Shown one piece after another: positions 1 through 9,081 of a stretch of DNA of 64,000 bases (position 1 is its first letter; the number at the start of each line of letters is the position of its first letter). Under the pieces are notes generated by a model, which was not told the DNA's origin, searched no databases, and worked only from the letters and a program-made list of their open reading frames with translations. Position numbers and translations under genes: made by a program. This DNA is from an uncultured Flavobacteriaceae bacterium. GTDB lineage: Bacteria; Bacteroidota; Bacteroidia; Flavobacteriales; Flavobacteriaceae. The stretch is taken from positions 186,001-250,000 of the forward strand of contig CANMSA010000001.1 of the NCBI GenBank assembly GCA_947500385.1, written 5' to 3'.

Positions 1-249
1 TATTTGGCTTCGAACCATTCCAAGGAATATGCCGATAGCGTGTACCAATTTTTCCCTTTTGGATCTATTTGGACGACCATTGAAGAGCCTATTACACGGC
101 TTTCTGTGATACAATCGGCCGTACAGACCATTGGTGAAGAGGTAACCAAAGAATATGCCGTACATTGGTATGAGCTGCTCATTGTATTGGGGTGGACCGC
201 CTTTTTCATCTACGGTTCCTACGCACTGCTCAAAAGAAGAGATCTCTAA
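1..249 (+). CDS. ABC-2 type transporter permease, C-terminal end (partial)
   Basis: This is the last 82 codons of a gene that begins before the window; the reading frame is open from base 1. The C-terminal part has one hydrophobic helix (about the last 30 residues, LLIVLGWTAFFIYGSYALL) followed by the basic end KRRDL. That ending is typical of the last transmembrane helix of ABC-2 family permeases, which form the membrane part of ABC exporters. The substrate cannot be told from this fragment. The next gene starts 154 bases downstream, so the two are probably separate transcription units. The family call rests on the tail alone. Confidence 0.55.
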   Translation, partial: YLASNHSKEYADSVYQFFPFGSIWTTIEEPITRLSVIQSAVQTIGEEVTKEYAVHWYELLIVLGWTAFFIYGSYALLKRRDL

Positions 250-403
250 TCCATACTGCTTATGGCATCGAATTGAATACAAGATAGCGTGCGCTGAAAC
301 AGCCGTGCTTCCCGACCGTTTATCCGGGTTTTTGTGTATTTATTCGTTACAATCCGAAAGAAAAAGCTATTTGCATTATATTGTGAGGGAGAATCACCCT
401 TAA

Positions 404-2794
404 ATGAAAAAAATAGTTCTGGTATTACTGCTGGTGACTGGTGGGCTATGCAGCGCTCAGACCGCAAATGACTGTACCAATGCCATTGTCGTTTGTGGCA
501 ACAGCACGGTATCGTCCAATGCTTCCGGGTTCGGTACTCAAGAACTCGACAACGAATCGAACCCCTGTGCTTTTGAGGAAGTCAATAGTCTATGGCTACG
601 GCTAAATGTTGACACCACAGGAATGCTCTCCTTCACCCTTACTCCCGACAATACCGATATATCGGTCGATTATGATTTTTATGTATTCGGACCTAATTTT
701 AATTGTGGTAGCTTTAACGACCCCATTCGATGCTCTACTACCAACCCTTCGCAGGCCGGCCTAACCAATAATTTAACGGGGTTACGGGATAGTGAGAACG
801 ATGACTCCGAGGGTCCTGGTTCACTGGGAAACAGTTTTGTTTCCTCCTTACCGGTAACGGCCGGAGAAACCTATTATTTACTCATTGATAGACCCTTGGG
901 CAATGGCGGCTTTAGTTTGGATTGGAACGGTTCGGCGAACTTCATAGACCCCCCACCTATTATTGGGCAGCCGGATGCCTTTGAACTCTGCTTTGCAGAC
1001 CGGGGCAGTTTTTTGGATTTGACCCAAAATCAAAATCAGATAGCGACAGATCCTATGATATCTTTCGAATATTTTCTGAGCCGGGCGGATGCCTTTGACG
1101 GGTCGAACCCCTTGGCAGACCCTACCAATTACTTGATCCAAGATGCCACTACAGTGTACGTAAAAGTTACCGGTGCCAATAGTTGTTTTGAGGTATTGGA
1201 CCAACAGATCATTATAGATGAGCCGGTGGTCGCCACCCTTGAGTACATAGCCTGTGATCCCAATGGTGATGGTATAGAGGAATTTCAGATCAGCCAAATT
1301 GTTGCGGATGTACAAAGTGAAATCCGAAACCCATCCAACTACACCGTAAGCATTCACCCGACACAGCTAGAAGCCGACAATGACACGGGCTCTATTGCAG
1401 CTGCCGGTTATACGACCGCCACTACGCAGCTATATGCAAGGATCGAGGCAAATAGCAACAACGCCTGCTTTAGTACGTTGGCCATTGGGCTCGAAGTTAT
1501 TCCAAGTCCTATCGTTGTACCTACGGAACTGGTGCAATGCGATATTGATTTGGCCAATTCTACCGATGGGATTACCCGCGTTAACTTAGATGAGTTTTTT
1601 GCAGAAGTAGGAACAGGTACGTCTTTTCAATATGATTTTTTCGAGAGCGAGTTGGAAAGAAGCAATGACGAGGCCATTCCAAATCCTTTTGACTATGAGA
1701 ACAGCACCCCATTTTCACAGTTGCTCTATTACCGGATCCGCACGGACATTTGTACCATTCTGGGGGAAATGACCTTACAAATACTACCGACCCCAATTGT
1801 TTTAAATGTGCAGAGCCCTTTGGTGGCCTGTGATCAGAATGCAGAGGATATCGCTTTGAGCGGTGCGTTTGATCTGGAAACTTTCGGGAATACGGTTTAC
1901 CCGGGAACCGAAGTAGCCTTTTATGCCACTGTCGAAGATGCCTCGCTCGAGCTAAACCCTCTTCCCGCGGTGTTCGTTTCAGAGGCAAGGTCTATTTTTA
2001 TACGCATCGAAGATGGCAATCAATGCCGCACGGTCGAGGAGCTATCATTGCTTGTAAACCCATTGCCGGCCGTAACGCTCGACCCCTCATACTATATCTG
2101 TACGGAAAACCCCGAACTGGATTTGACCGCCCCGGAAGGTTTTGATCGTTACCGTTGGATCCGTACCGAGGGCGGAAACGAAATAGAAGTTTCGAATGCA
2201 CGGCCCGTAACGATCAACGGTCCGGGAAACTATCGTTTGGAAGTGGGAATTGCCTATGTGACCAATGGTGTGGAACTTTTATGCTATAACAGCGCGGATT
2301 TTACGGTGCTACCATCCAACGCAGCCACGATTGTGGATATCATGATCACCGATGCTTCCGATAACAATGCTATTGATATACAGGTAAGCGGGGACGGGGA
2401 CTACGAATACAGTCTAGATGCTATTAATTATCAGGACGGCAGCCTTTTTCAAAATCTACCGGCAGGCCCTGCAGCGGTGTACATACGGGACAAAAATGGA
2501 TGTGGTATTACCAATGCCGATATTACCATTTTGGGATATCCCAAGTTCTTTACCCCCAACGGAGATAATCAAAATGATTCCTGGCAACTGATCGGGCTGG
2601 ATCCTGCACTTGTGCAAAATACGGTGATAAGCATTTTTGATCGCTATGGAAAACTCATTAAACAATTTAGTGCCAACAGTGGAGGTTGGGACGGAACGAG
2701 CAACAGTAATCTGATGCCCAGTGCCGACTATTGGTTCAAAGTTAAAATCGGCGCCAGCCGTGAATTTAACGGACATTTCACACTTAAAAGATAG
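404..2794 (+). CDS. T9SS type B sorting-domain surface protein
   Basis: This 796-residue exported protein has a signal peptide at residues 1-19 (MKKIVLVLLLVTGGLCSAQ). Residues about 20-180 form an N-terminal module with paired cysteines that is common in flavobacterial cell-surface proteins. A beta-rich middle follows, with several repeats around a conserved Cys and 'P.V.L' strands. Residues about 711-796 are the gliding-motility-associated C-terminal domain: FFTPNGDNQND, then IFDRYGK, GGWDGTSN, PSADYWF and the end GHFTLKR. This domain routes the protein through the type IX secretion system to the cell surface. The gene is first of three consecutive genes with the same C-terminal signal, 32 bases before the next, so they are probably co-transcribed. 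The ligand or function of the middle region is not recognised. Confidence 0.9.
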   Translation: MKKIVLVLLLVTGGLCSAQTANDCTNAIVVCGNSTVSSNASGFGTQELDNESNPCAFEEVNSLWLRLNVDTTGMLSFTLTPDNTDISVDYDFYVFGPNFNCGSFNDPIRCSTTNPSQAGLTNNLTGLRDSENDDSEGPGSLGNSFVSSLPVTAGETYYLLIDRPLGNGGFSLDWNGSANFIDPPPIIGQPDAFELCFADRGSFLDLTQNQNQIATDPMISFEYFLSRADAFDGSNPLADPTNYLIQDATTVYVKVTGANSCFEVLDQQIIIDEPVVATLEYIACDPNGDGIEEFQISQIVADVQSEIRNPSNYTVSIHPTQLEADNDTGSIAAAGYTTATTQLYARIEANSNNACFSTLAIGLEVIPSPIVVPTELVQCDIDLANSTDGITRVNLDEFFAEVGTGTSFQYDFFESELERSNDEAIPNPFDYENSTPFSQLLYYRIRTDICTILGEMTLQILPTPIVLNVQSPLVACDQNAEDIALSGAFDLETFGNTVYPGTEVAFYATVEDASLELNPLPAVFVSEARSIFIRIEDGNQCRTVEELSLLVNPLPAVTLDPSYYICTENPELDLTAPEGFDRYRWIRTEGGNEIEVSNARPVTINGPGNYRLEVGIAYVTNGVELLCYNSADFTVLPSNAATIVDIMITDASDNNAIDIQVSGDGDYEYSLDAINYQDGSLFQNLPAGPAAVYIRDKNGCGITNADITILGYPKFFTPNGDNQNDSWQLIGLDPALVQNTVISIFDRYGKLIKQFSANSGGWDGTSNSNLMPSADYWFKVKIGASREFNGHFTLKR

Positions 2795-2826
2795 ACTTTT
2801 TAGTACCTTACAAGACGATTGCCGCA

Positions 2827-4566
2827 ATGAAGAAGAAACTACTATATATATCCCTGCTCTTGGCAAGCATTCTTGGGTACTCCCAGACCTGCCCTACGCT
2901 TAGTAGCCCTATGAGCGGAGATACCGATGTTCCGGTTGAAAGTACCCTCTCATGGAATGCGGTAGAAGGGGTGACCGGATATCAAATTTCAATTGGAAAT
3001 GCAGCCGGGGGGACCGAATGGGCCGACCATATTGCCGTAGGAAGCGCAACCAGTTTTACCCCGCCGACCGGCCTGCCCGAAAACCGGGTATTGCACATTA
3101 CGATCACGTTGTTCTTTTTTGACCGTCCGGATATCGAGTGCCCGGCAGGAAGTTTTCGAACCGAGGATGTTGTCATACGCCCGTCGTGCGGAGTTATACG
3201 AAGCCCGGCAGACGGAGCGACCGATGTGAACGCGGCCACGACCATTGGATGGAATTATATTCCCAAAGCAACGGGATATCGAATCGCAATAGGGACCAGC
3301 ATGGGTGGGGAAGAGCTGTTACCGCTCACCGATGTGGGCAATGTACTTTCATACCTTCCGACAGCGGAACTTCCGCTCGAGACCGAAATTTTTGTCCGCA
3401 TTATTCCTTATAATGAGAATGGTCCGGCCCTGGGTACATGCACCGAGTTTAGTTTTACCACTGGAGAACGCGCGGTACTGCCCGGTTGTACGAATCTGAT
3501 AACACCGGCAAATGGCGCCATCAATGTTCCCCTCACCCCATTGATTGAATGGACGGCGGTCCCCGGAGCTACCGGTTACCTGGTTTCCATCGGCAGTTCA
3601 CCAACCGTCAATGATGTGATCGATAATGCGGCCTTTACCAATAATTCTACCTTCGTCATCGATTTTGATCCGAATAGAACCTTTTTTATCACTATTGTAC
3701 CATTTAATGATGCAGGTTTGGCCCTTGAATGTCAACAACAATCATTTTCGACGATTTTAGGATGCGGCCCTTTCTTTGATAGCGTTACAGGGGAGCTAGT
3801 TGATCTGGCACCGGAAATTGACTTCCCCGATACCGTATCCTTTTGTCAGAACCAAATTCCCTACACGGTGCAGACTGAAGATACCGCCGAAGGGTTTCGA
3901 TGGTACAAAGTGGAAAGCAATGGCAATGAAGTGCTTTTATCGAGCACGTCGGAAGTTTCCCTTACGGAAACCGGCAACTATCGGTATGAGGCCTATAATA
4001 CCGTTTCCCAAGACACCAACATCATTGAATGTACCAGCAGCAAGGAATTTAATGTAGTAGCCTCTGAAATTGCCACTATTACCAATGTAAGTGCAGGACC
4101 CGGGCAAAATGGGACCATCGCCATTACAGTGCAAGCGAGTGGCATTGGAGACTATGAGTATGCCCTGGGAAGTAGTGATGGCCCCTATCAGGACAGTGCC
4201 GTTTTCACCAATGTTCCCTTAGGTAGCTATACTATTTATGTTCGCGATAAAAATGGGTGTGGAATTGCCGAAACCAACTTTGATCAGGACCTGACCGTGG
4301 ATGGTTTTCCGACCTTCTTTACGCCGAATGGGGATGGAGTGAACGATTTTTGGCAGTTTGTCCCCCCCTTGGCAACAGGAGAGGTAAACGTTCGTAGTAT
4401 TTTTATTTTTGATCGCTATGGTAGGTTTATAGCACAATTAGATCCCCTTGCACAGGGTTGGGATGGCAATTCAAATGGAACCCCCCTCCCCTCGGCGGAT
4501 TATTGGTTTAAAGCAATCGGCTTGAAAAATGAAGAGATAAAAGGGCATTTTGCTTTGAAAAGATAG
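2827..4566 (+). CDS. T9SS type B sorting-domain protein with three beta-sandwich repeats
   Basis: This 579-residue exported protein has a signal peptide of about 20 residues. Three homologous units of about 100 residues start near residues 22, 121 and 221, each with a leading Cys, 'P.(D/N)G.. V', a Trp in 'W..(V/I)P.(A/V)TGY..(S/A)IG' and a Phe/Val-rich closing strand. They look like fibronectin-III/Ig-type sandwiches. A linker domain (about 330-490) is followed by the type B T9SS signal (about 494-579: FFTPNGDGVNDFWQF, IFDRYGRF, GWDGNSNG, PSADYWF, GHFALKR). The gene starts 32 bases after the previous stop and is a close relative of the next gene, which has one repeat fewer. A role in adhesion or binding at the cell surface is inferred from the architecture only. 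Confidence 0.88.
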   Translation: MKKKLLYISLLLASILGYSQTCPTLSSPMSGDTDVPVESTLSWNAVEGVTGYQISIGNAAGGTEWADHIAVGSATSFTPPTGLPENRVLHITITLFFFDRPDIECPAGSFRTEDVVIRPSCGVIRSPADGATDVNAATTIGWNYIPKATGYRIAIGTSMGGEELLPLTDVGNVLSYLPTAELPLETEIFVRIIPYNENGPALGTCTEFSFTTGERAVLPGCTNLITPANGAINVPLTPLIEWTAVPGATGYLVSIGSSPTVNDVIDNAAFTNNSTFVIDFDPNRTFFITIVPFNDAGLALECQQQSFSTILGCGPFFDSVTGELVDLAPEIDFPDTVSFCQNQIPYTVQTEDTAEGFRWYKVESNGNEVLLSSTSEVSLTETGNYRYEAYNTVSQDTNIIECTSSKEFNVVASEIATITNVSAGPGQNGTIAITVQASGIGDYEYALGSSDGPYQDSAVFTNVPLGSYTIYVRDKNGCGIAETNFDQDLTVDGFPTFFTPNGDGVNDFWQFVPPLATGEVNVRSIFIFDRYGRFIAQLDPLAQGWDGNSNGTPLPSADYWFKAIGLKNEEIKGHFALKR

Positions 4567-4595
4567 CAATCCCTTTTTTTGCGTTACCCCTTGCT

Positions 4596-6014
4596 ATGTG
4601 GAGAAAAACGCTTTTTTTGTTGCTACTATTTACCACTTCGTATGGTATGGCACAAGAGTGCCCGAAACTTACGTATCCCAGAAATGAAACCACCCAAATA
4701 GCGGTAGATGCGACCATTACCTGGCCCTCGGTCCCTGGCGTAATCGGCTATCTAATCTCATTGGGCACCACTCCCGGCGGGGTCGACATCCTTAACCAAC
4801 GCTCGGCGGGACTCACCAATTCATTTACACCCGAAACAGGCTTACCGGATAACACGACCATTTACGTGACCATCAGCATGTTTCTCCCAAACCAACAGCT
4901 CAAGGTATGCCCCGGCGAATTTTTTACCACTGTAGATGTCACACAGCCACCTTCTTGTACCGCACTAAACGGAGCCGTCGCTGGTGGCAATGCCGTTCGG
5001 GTCAACGAGAAAATCACATGGGACTATGCCCCTACCGCTACTGGATATCTCCTCTCTTTGGGCACTACCGCAGGCAACTACGACCTCGCCGAGAATTTAG
5101 ACGTTGGAAACGTACTCGAATATCGGTTCCCCGGGAACCTTCCTTTGAACCAAGATATTTTCATTCGTGTGACCCCCTATAATGAAAATGGGGATGCCGC
5201 CCCTTGCCGGGAGGATACGTTTTCAACGGGCGTTCCCACGGTTGATTGTACGGACAAAAAACCAGTGATCGACATCCCCGACCGTTTGGGCATTTGTGCG
5301 GACAACCTACCCACTACGATCGGTACCCAGGCCGTTGCTAGTGGATACCGTTGGTTGAAACTGGATTCGAACGGAGACGAGACCTTGCTTTCGGAAACCC
5401 GGGAAGTGGCCTTGTCGGACATCGGTACCTACCGTTTGGAAGCCTATAACAACATCAATGATGCGGGCAATATCGTGGAATGCACAAACACCCAACTCTT
5501 TGAAGTGGTCTTCTCGAAGGCCCCGATCATACGTTCGGTAGCCGTCCGTCGTGAGAGTGGCGGACTGCGCATAGAGGTAAACGTTACGGGAACAGGTGAT
5601 TATGAATACGCTTTGGACTTTGAAAACAACGCCTACCAAGACAGTCCCATATTTGAGAACGTCAGCGATGAGGAGCATACCGTATTCGTTCGAGATCGCT
5701 ATGGTTGCGGGACCGCTCAGCGCCTTGTCGAAGCATCGTTATCGCGTAAAAATTTCCCGCGCTATTTTACCCCGAACGGCGATGGAATAAACGATTTTTG
5801 GCAATTTGTTCCTCCGCCCGAAAGTGGAGAAATCAATGTAGAAAAAATTTACATTTTTGATCAATATGGTAATTTTCTAACACAACTAGATCCCCGTTCA
5901 CAAGGTTGGAATGGTTCCTATAATGGTCGGCCCTTACCATCTTCGGATTACTGGTACCGGGCCATCTCCTTTAGCAGAAAAGAAATAAAAGGACACTTTA
6001 CCCTGAAACGATAG
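4596..6014 (+). CDS. T9SS type B sorting-domain protein with two beta-sandwich repeats
   Basis: This 472-residue paralogue of the preceding gene starts 29 bases after it. The signal peptide covers residues 1-20 (MWRKTLFLLLLFTTSYGMAQ). Only two of the approximately 100-residue repeats are present (from about residues 22 and 122). The linker domain shared with the upstream protein follows (GYRWLKLDSNGDE, like GFRWYKVESNGNE upstream), then the type B C-terminal signal from about residue 387 (YFTPNGDGINDFWQF, GWNGSYNG, PSSDYWY, GHFTLKR). The difference in repeat number suggests tandem duplication followed by repeat loss or gain. The protein is probably surface-exposed through T9SS. Its specific role is unknown. 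Confidence 0.88.
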   Translation: MWRKTLFLLLLFTTSYGMAQECPKLTYPRNETTQIAVDATITWPSVPGVIGYLISLGTTPGGVDILNQRSAGLTNSFTPETGLPDNTTIYVTISMFLPNQQLKVCPGEFFTTVDVTQPPSCTALNGAVAGGNAVRVNEKITWDYAPTATGYLLSLGTTAGNYDLAENLDVGNVLEYRFPGNLPLNQDIFIRVTPYNENGDAAPCREDTFSTGVPTVDCTDKKPVIDIPDRLGICADNLPTTIGTQAVASGYRWLKLDSNGDETLLSETREVALSDIGTYRLEAYNNINDAGNIVECTNTQLFEVVFSKAPIIRSVAVRRESGGLRIEVNVTGTGDYEYALDFENNAYQDSPIFENVSDEEHTVFVRDRYGCGTAQRLVEASLSRKNFPRYFTPNGDGINDFWQFVPPPESGEINVEKIYIFDQYGNFLTQLDPRSQGWNGSYNGRPLPSSDYWYRAISFSRKEIKGHFTLKR

Positions 6015-6040
6015 GTTGCGCTAGGGATGGAGGCGGCACC

Positions 6041-6066
6041 CCGCATACCCTTTTTAGGGAATGCGG
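6041..6066 (+). other. Hairpin between the T9SS array and uvrB
   Basis: CCGCAT and ATGCGG arms, with a second CCCT/AGGG pair inside them, fold into a compact stem with a T-rich loop. It lies 27 bases after the last T9SS gene and about 85 bases before the uvrB start. No U-tract follows it, so it is not a classical terminator. It could be an attenuator, an RNA-processing site or a 3' stabiliser. Confidence 0.4.
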
Positions 6067-6152
6067 CGTATAGCCGAAAGCCCGACCTTGGGAGCGCCAA
6101 AATTACCGAAAATCAACCCTTGTATTACCTGCCTATTGTTTATTTTTATGAA

Positions 6153-8141
6153 ATGAAATTCAAGGTAGTATCAGAATTTGAACCCATGGGGGATCAACCA
6201 CAGGCCATCAAACAATTGGTAGACGGTATGGCCGCTAACGAGCGGTACCAAACACTCTTGGGAGTAACCGGTTCGGGAAAGACCTTTACGGTAGCGAATG
6301 TCGTGGCCGAATCGCAGCGCCCCACCCTGGTACTGGCCCATAACAAGACGTTGGCAGCGCAATTGTACTCTGAATTCAAACAGTTTTTTCCGGACAATGC
6401 AGTGGAGTATTTTGTATCGTACTACGACTATTATCAACCAGAGGCGTTTATACCCACCTCTGGCCTATATATTGAAAAAGACCTATCGATCAACGAGGAT
6501 ATCGAGAAACTTCGGCTGAGCACTACTTCTTCTTTACTTTCGGGACGTAGGGATGTCATCGTAGTCGCATCGGTCTCCTGTTTATATGGTATCGGAAACC
6601 CGGTCGAATTTCAGAAAAATGTTGTCAGCATCAAAAAAGATCAGGTAATCGCCCGAACCAAGTTCATGCACCAACTGGTACAGGGCCTTTATTCCCGTAC
6701 TACCGGCGATTTTAGAAACGGGAATTTTCGGGTGAAAGGCGATGTCATCGATGTTTTTCCCGGATATTCGGACCACGCTTTTCGCATTCACTTTTTTGGG
6801 GACGAGGTAGAAGAAATCGAAGCGTTTGATCCCTTTAACAATACGATTATCGAGGTATATGAATCCTTGAATATTTACCCGGCAAATATGTTCGTTACCT
6901 CGCAAGATGTGTTACAGAACGCCATACACCAAATTCAAGATGATATGGTAAAGCAGGTCGATTATTTTAAAGAAATCGGGAAGCCCTTGGAGGCAAAACG
7001 CCTAGAGGAGCGCACCAGCTTTGACCTTGAAATGATCCGGGAACTAGGCTATTGTTCGGGCATTGAGAATTATTCACGTTATTTGGACGGACGGGAAGCG
7101 GGTACCCGCCCCTTCTGTCTGATCGATTATTTTCCCGACGACTACTTAATGGTCATTGATGAAAGCCATGTGACCTTGCCCCAAGTACATGCTATGTACG
7201 GAGGCGACCGCTCTCGAAAGGTAAATTTGGTAGATTATGGCTTTCGCTTGCCGGCCGCCATGGACAATAGACCCCTAAAGTTCGAAGAATTCGAAGCACT
7301 ACAAAACCAGGTCATCTATGTAAGTGCCACCCCGGCGGACTATGAACTGAAATTAAGCGAAGGTATCTACGCCGAGCAGATCATTCGCCCTACAGGTCTA
7401 CTGGATCCTATCATTGAAGTGCGGCCTAGTTTAAACCAGATTGATGATCTGGTAGAAGAAATTCACCAACGGGTTGAAAAAGACGAACGTACCTTGGTGA
7501 CCACCCTTACCAAAAGAATGGCAGAAGAGTTGGCCAAATACCTAGATCGTATTAACGTGCGATGTAGATATATTCATAGCGATGTGGATACTTTGGAGCG
7601 GGTAGAGATCATGCAAGATTTGCGCAAAGGTATTTTTGATGTACTTATCGGGGTGAATTTGCTACGCGAAGGACTCGACTTGCCAGAGGTTTCTTTGGTC
7701 GCGATTTTAGATGCCGATAAAGAAGGTTTTTTAAGAAGCAACCGGTCATTGACACAGACGGTTGGGCGAGCAGCTAGACACCTGAACGGGAAGGCTATTA
7801 TGTATGCCGATAAGATTACCGATAGCATGCAGAAAACAATTGATGAAACCACCTATCGCAGAGACAAACAAACGGCCTATAATGTAGCGCATAATATTAC
7901 CCCAAAAGCATTGAACAAAAGTTTGGATAGTGCGCTTGCAAAGAACTCGGTTTCTACCTATCATTTCGAAAAAGAAGAGTTACGAGCCGCGGAACCCGAC
8001 ATGGACTATTTGACCAAAGAGCAAATAGAAAAGTTGATTCGTGAAAAACGGAAATCAATGGAAAAAGCAGCCAAGGAACTGGATTTTATGCAAGCCGCCA
8101 AATTACGGGACGAAATCAAAATGCTACAGGAAAAAGAATGA
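6153..8141 (+). CDS. uvrB: Excinuclease ABC subunit B
   Basis: UvrB is the damage-verifying helicase-like subunit of nucleotide excision repair. It takes DNA from UvrA and positions UvrC for incision in the cytoplasm. The 662-residue protein shows Walker A GVTGSGKT near residues 37-44, the beta-hairpin region (YYDYYQPEAFIPTSGLYIEKD begins here), the DESH Walker B box, the helicase motif near GVNLLREGLDLPEV and the C-terminal UVR domain (about 620-660) that binds UvrC. The frame is open 42 codons further upstream to 6027, but that stretch has no UvrB homology and covers a hairpin. The ATG at 6153 (MKFKVVSEF) gives the normal N-terminus and length. Confidence 0.97.
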   Translation: MKFKVVSEFEPMGDQPQAIKQLVDGMAANERYQTLLGVTGSGKTFTVANVVAESQRPTLVLAHNKTLAAQLYSEFKQFFPDNAVEYFVSYYDYYQPEAFIPTSGLYIEKDLSINEDIEKLRLSTTSSLLSGRRDVIVVASVSCLYGIGNPVEFQKNVVSIKKDQVIARTKFMHQLVQGLYSRTTGDFRNGNFRVKGDVIDVFPGYSDHAFRIHFFGDEVEEIEAFDPFNNTIIEVYESLNIYPANMFVTSQDVLQNAIHQIQDDMVKQVDYFKEIGKPLEAKRLEERTSFDLEMIRELGYCSGIENYSRYLDGREAGTRPFCLIDYFPDDYLMVIDESHVTLPQVHAMYGGDRSRKVNLVDYGFRLPAAMDNRPLKFEEFEALQNQVIYVSATPADYELKLSEGIYAEQIIRPTGLLDPIIEVRPSLNQIDDLVEEIHQRVEKDERTLVTTLTKRMAEELAKYLDRINVRCRYIHSDVDTLERVEIMQDLRKGIFDVLIGVNLLREGLDLPEVSLVAILDADKEGFLRSNRSLTQTVGRAARHLNGKAIMYADKITDSMQKTIDETTYRRDKQTAYNVAHNITPKALNKSLDSALAKNSVSTYHFEKEELRAAEPDMDYLTKEQIEKLIREKRKSMEKAAKELDFMQAAKLRDEIKMLQEKE

Positions 8142-8477
8142 TTTCTAGGTAAATCGCCGCTTTGGAAGGTTTTTTTATCGCATTTTTACATTATATAAAG
8201 ACCTTATTCATATAAATTATCGCAACTATCTGGATAAAAGATGTATAAATGTATTTTTTAGACTTGTCTAAAAGCAAATAAATGGATGATTTCGACTATA
8301 TTTGCATCCTTTTTTTACCTACAGCACCCTTTACAGGGCTTCTGTATTATGTTGTGGAAAAACCGCCTAAAACATGAGAAAATACTAAAACCGCCCGCCA
8401 TTGCACAACCTGCTTTTTATTTGATTTTTTAAAGACATTCCAGCGGAATTAACCACTACCCGCTTAGGGCCTGCATC
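8142..8477. other. Intergenic region between uvrB and hsp20 with an orphan promoter
   Basis: No convincing protein gene is present. The region holds an 8-bp-arm palindrome and a Bacteroidota-type -7 box, both annotated separately. About 170 bases of non-coding sequence downstream of them contain GTTGTGGAAAAACCGCC and two GC-rich short runs. A small RNA on the plus strand is possible. A 31-codon frame from 8283 overlaps the promoter and has no gene-like features. Confidence 0.4.
8256..8305 (+). promoter_or_regulatory. Palindromic operator plus -7 box (TATATTTGC) of an unannotated transcript
   Basis: A perfect inverted repeat, TTTTAGACTTGTCTAAAA (8256-8273), lies 23 bases upstream of TATATTTGC (8297-8305), a close match to the Bacteroidota TAnnTTTG box. 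No TTTG sits at the -33 position. This fits a promoter that depends on an activator bound at the palindrome. The predicted start is near 8312. No plus-strand gene follows before hsp20, which is on the other strand. Confidence 0.45.
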
Positions 8478-8516
8478 CAAAAAAAAGCGCCTCGATCTTA
8501 ATGATCAAGACGCTTC
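8478..8516 (-). terminator. Rho-independent terminator of hsp20
   Basis: Read on the minus strand, AAGCGTCTTGATC and GATCGAGGCGCTT form a 13-bp stem with one internal mismatch around a 5-base loop, followed by a run of eight T. It lies about 70 bases beyond the hsp20 stop codon. Confidence 0.75.
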
Positions 8517-8586
8517 TCAACTAACCAACTAAACCAACTATTATGGAACACTACCGAACGGTAATTCCCCATAATGCCATGTGTCT

Positions 8587-9009
8587 TTACGACAATTCTA
8601 TTTGCATTTTTGGCTTGGGAAGCGCCTCCTCTTTTTTAGGAAGCGACACTCTTAAAATACCATCGACATAGGCCGCATCGATTCCCTCAACATTGACCGT
8701 TTCAGGAAGAGTGAACGCCCTTTTAAAGGAACCCAAAACAAACTCTTTTCGAGTGTACTTTACCCCCTCTTTCAACGCCTCGGTTTCCGAGTCGTTAGAG
8801 ATGGTCAATATCAACTTATCGACCTCCAGTGTAAAGTCCTCTTTCTTCCTCCCGGGAACCGAAAGCGATAACTCAAACCCTGTTTCACTTTCTTGAATAT
8901 TCACAGAAGGTGAATGTGCATTAAGGTTTTCTACCCCGCCAAACCAGTCTGGCTTTAGCAATTCGTTCATCAAGGTGGGAAGCAATGTATTGTTTCTTTT
9001 TAGTATCAT
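8587..9009 (-). CDS. Small heat-shock protein, Hsp20/alpha-crystallin family
   Basis: This 140-residue cytoplasmic chaperone holds unfolding proteins in a refoldable state without using ATP. The alpha-crystallin domain spans about residues 35-125, with FELSLSVPGRKKEDFTLEV near its start and GILRVSLPKKE near its end. A short C-terminal tail follows. Length and layout are normal for the family. The gene stands alone, with its own terminator and a striking upstream region: a sigma-54-like element and three palindromes. This suggests strong stress-induced expression rather than constitutive transcription. Confidence 0.93.
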   Translation of the reverse strand: MILKRNNTLLPTLMNELLKPDWFGGVENLNAHSPSVNIQESETGFELSLSVPGRKKEDFTLEVDKLILTISNDSETEALKEGVKYTRKEFVLGSFKRAFTLPETVNVEGIDAAYVDGILRVSLPKKEEALPKPKMQIELS

Positions 9010-9056
9010 GATTTTTTTCTTTTAATGGATTTGTTTTTTAAATCTGATAGCAAAAA

Positions 9057-9072
9057 GGCAAAAGCCATACCA
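9057..9072 (-). promoter_or_regulatory. Sigma-54-like -24/-12 promoter of hsp20
   Basis: The minus strand reads TGGTATGGCTTTTGCC. It has the invariant GG-N10-GC arrangement of sigma-54 promoters and matches TGGCACGNNNNTTGC at nine of the eleven fixed positions. The predicted transcription start is near 9046, leaving a leader of about 35 bases. No good TAnnTTTG box was found in the same stretch. This call comes from the pattern only. Confidence 0.5.
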
Positions 9073-9081
9073 GTAGAGATA

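Noticed and set aside
318-336. Weak CCCG/CGGG hairpin with T-run after the permease end
   Set aside because: The stem is only about four base pairs; too weak to call a terminator.
6027-6152. Longer uvrB start
   Set aside because: The 42 extra codons contain a hairpin and no UvrB homology; the ATG at 6153 gives the usual N-terminus.
8283-8378. 31-codon frame beginning MDDFDYICILF
   Set aside because: It covers the predicted -7 box, so it cannot be part of the transcript from that promoter.
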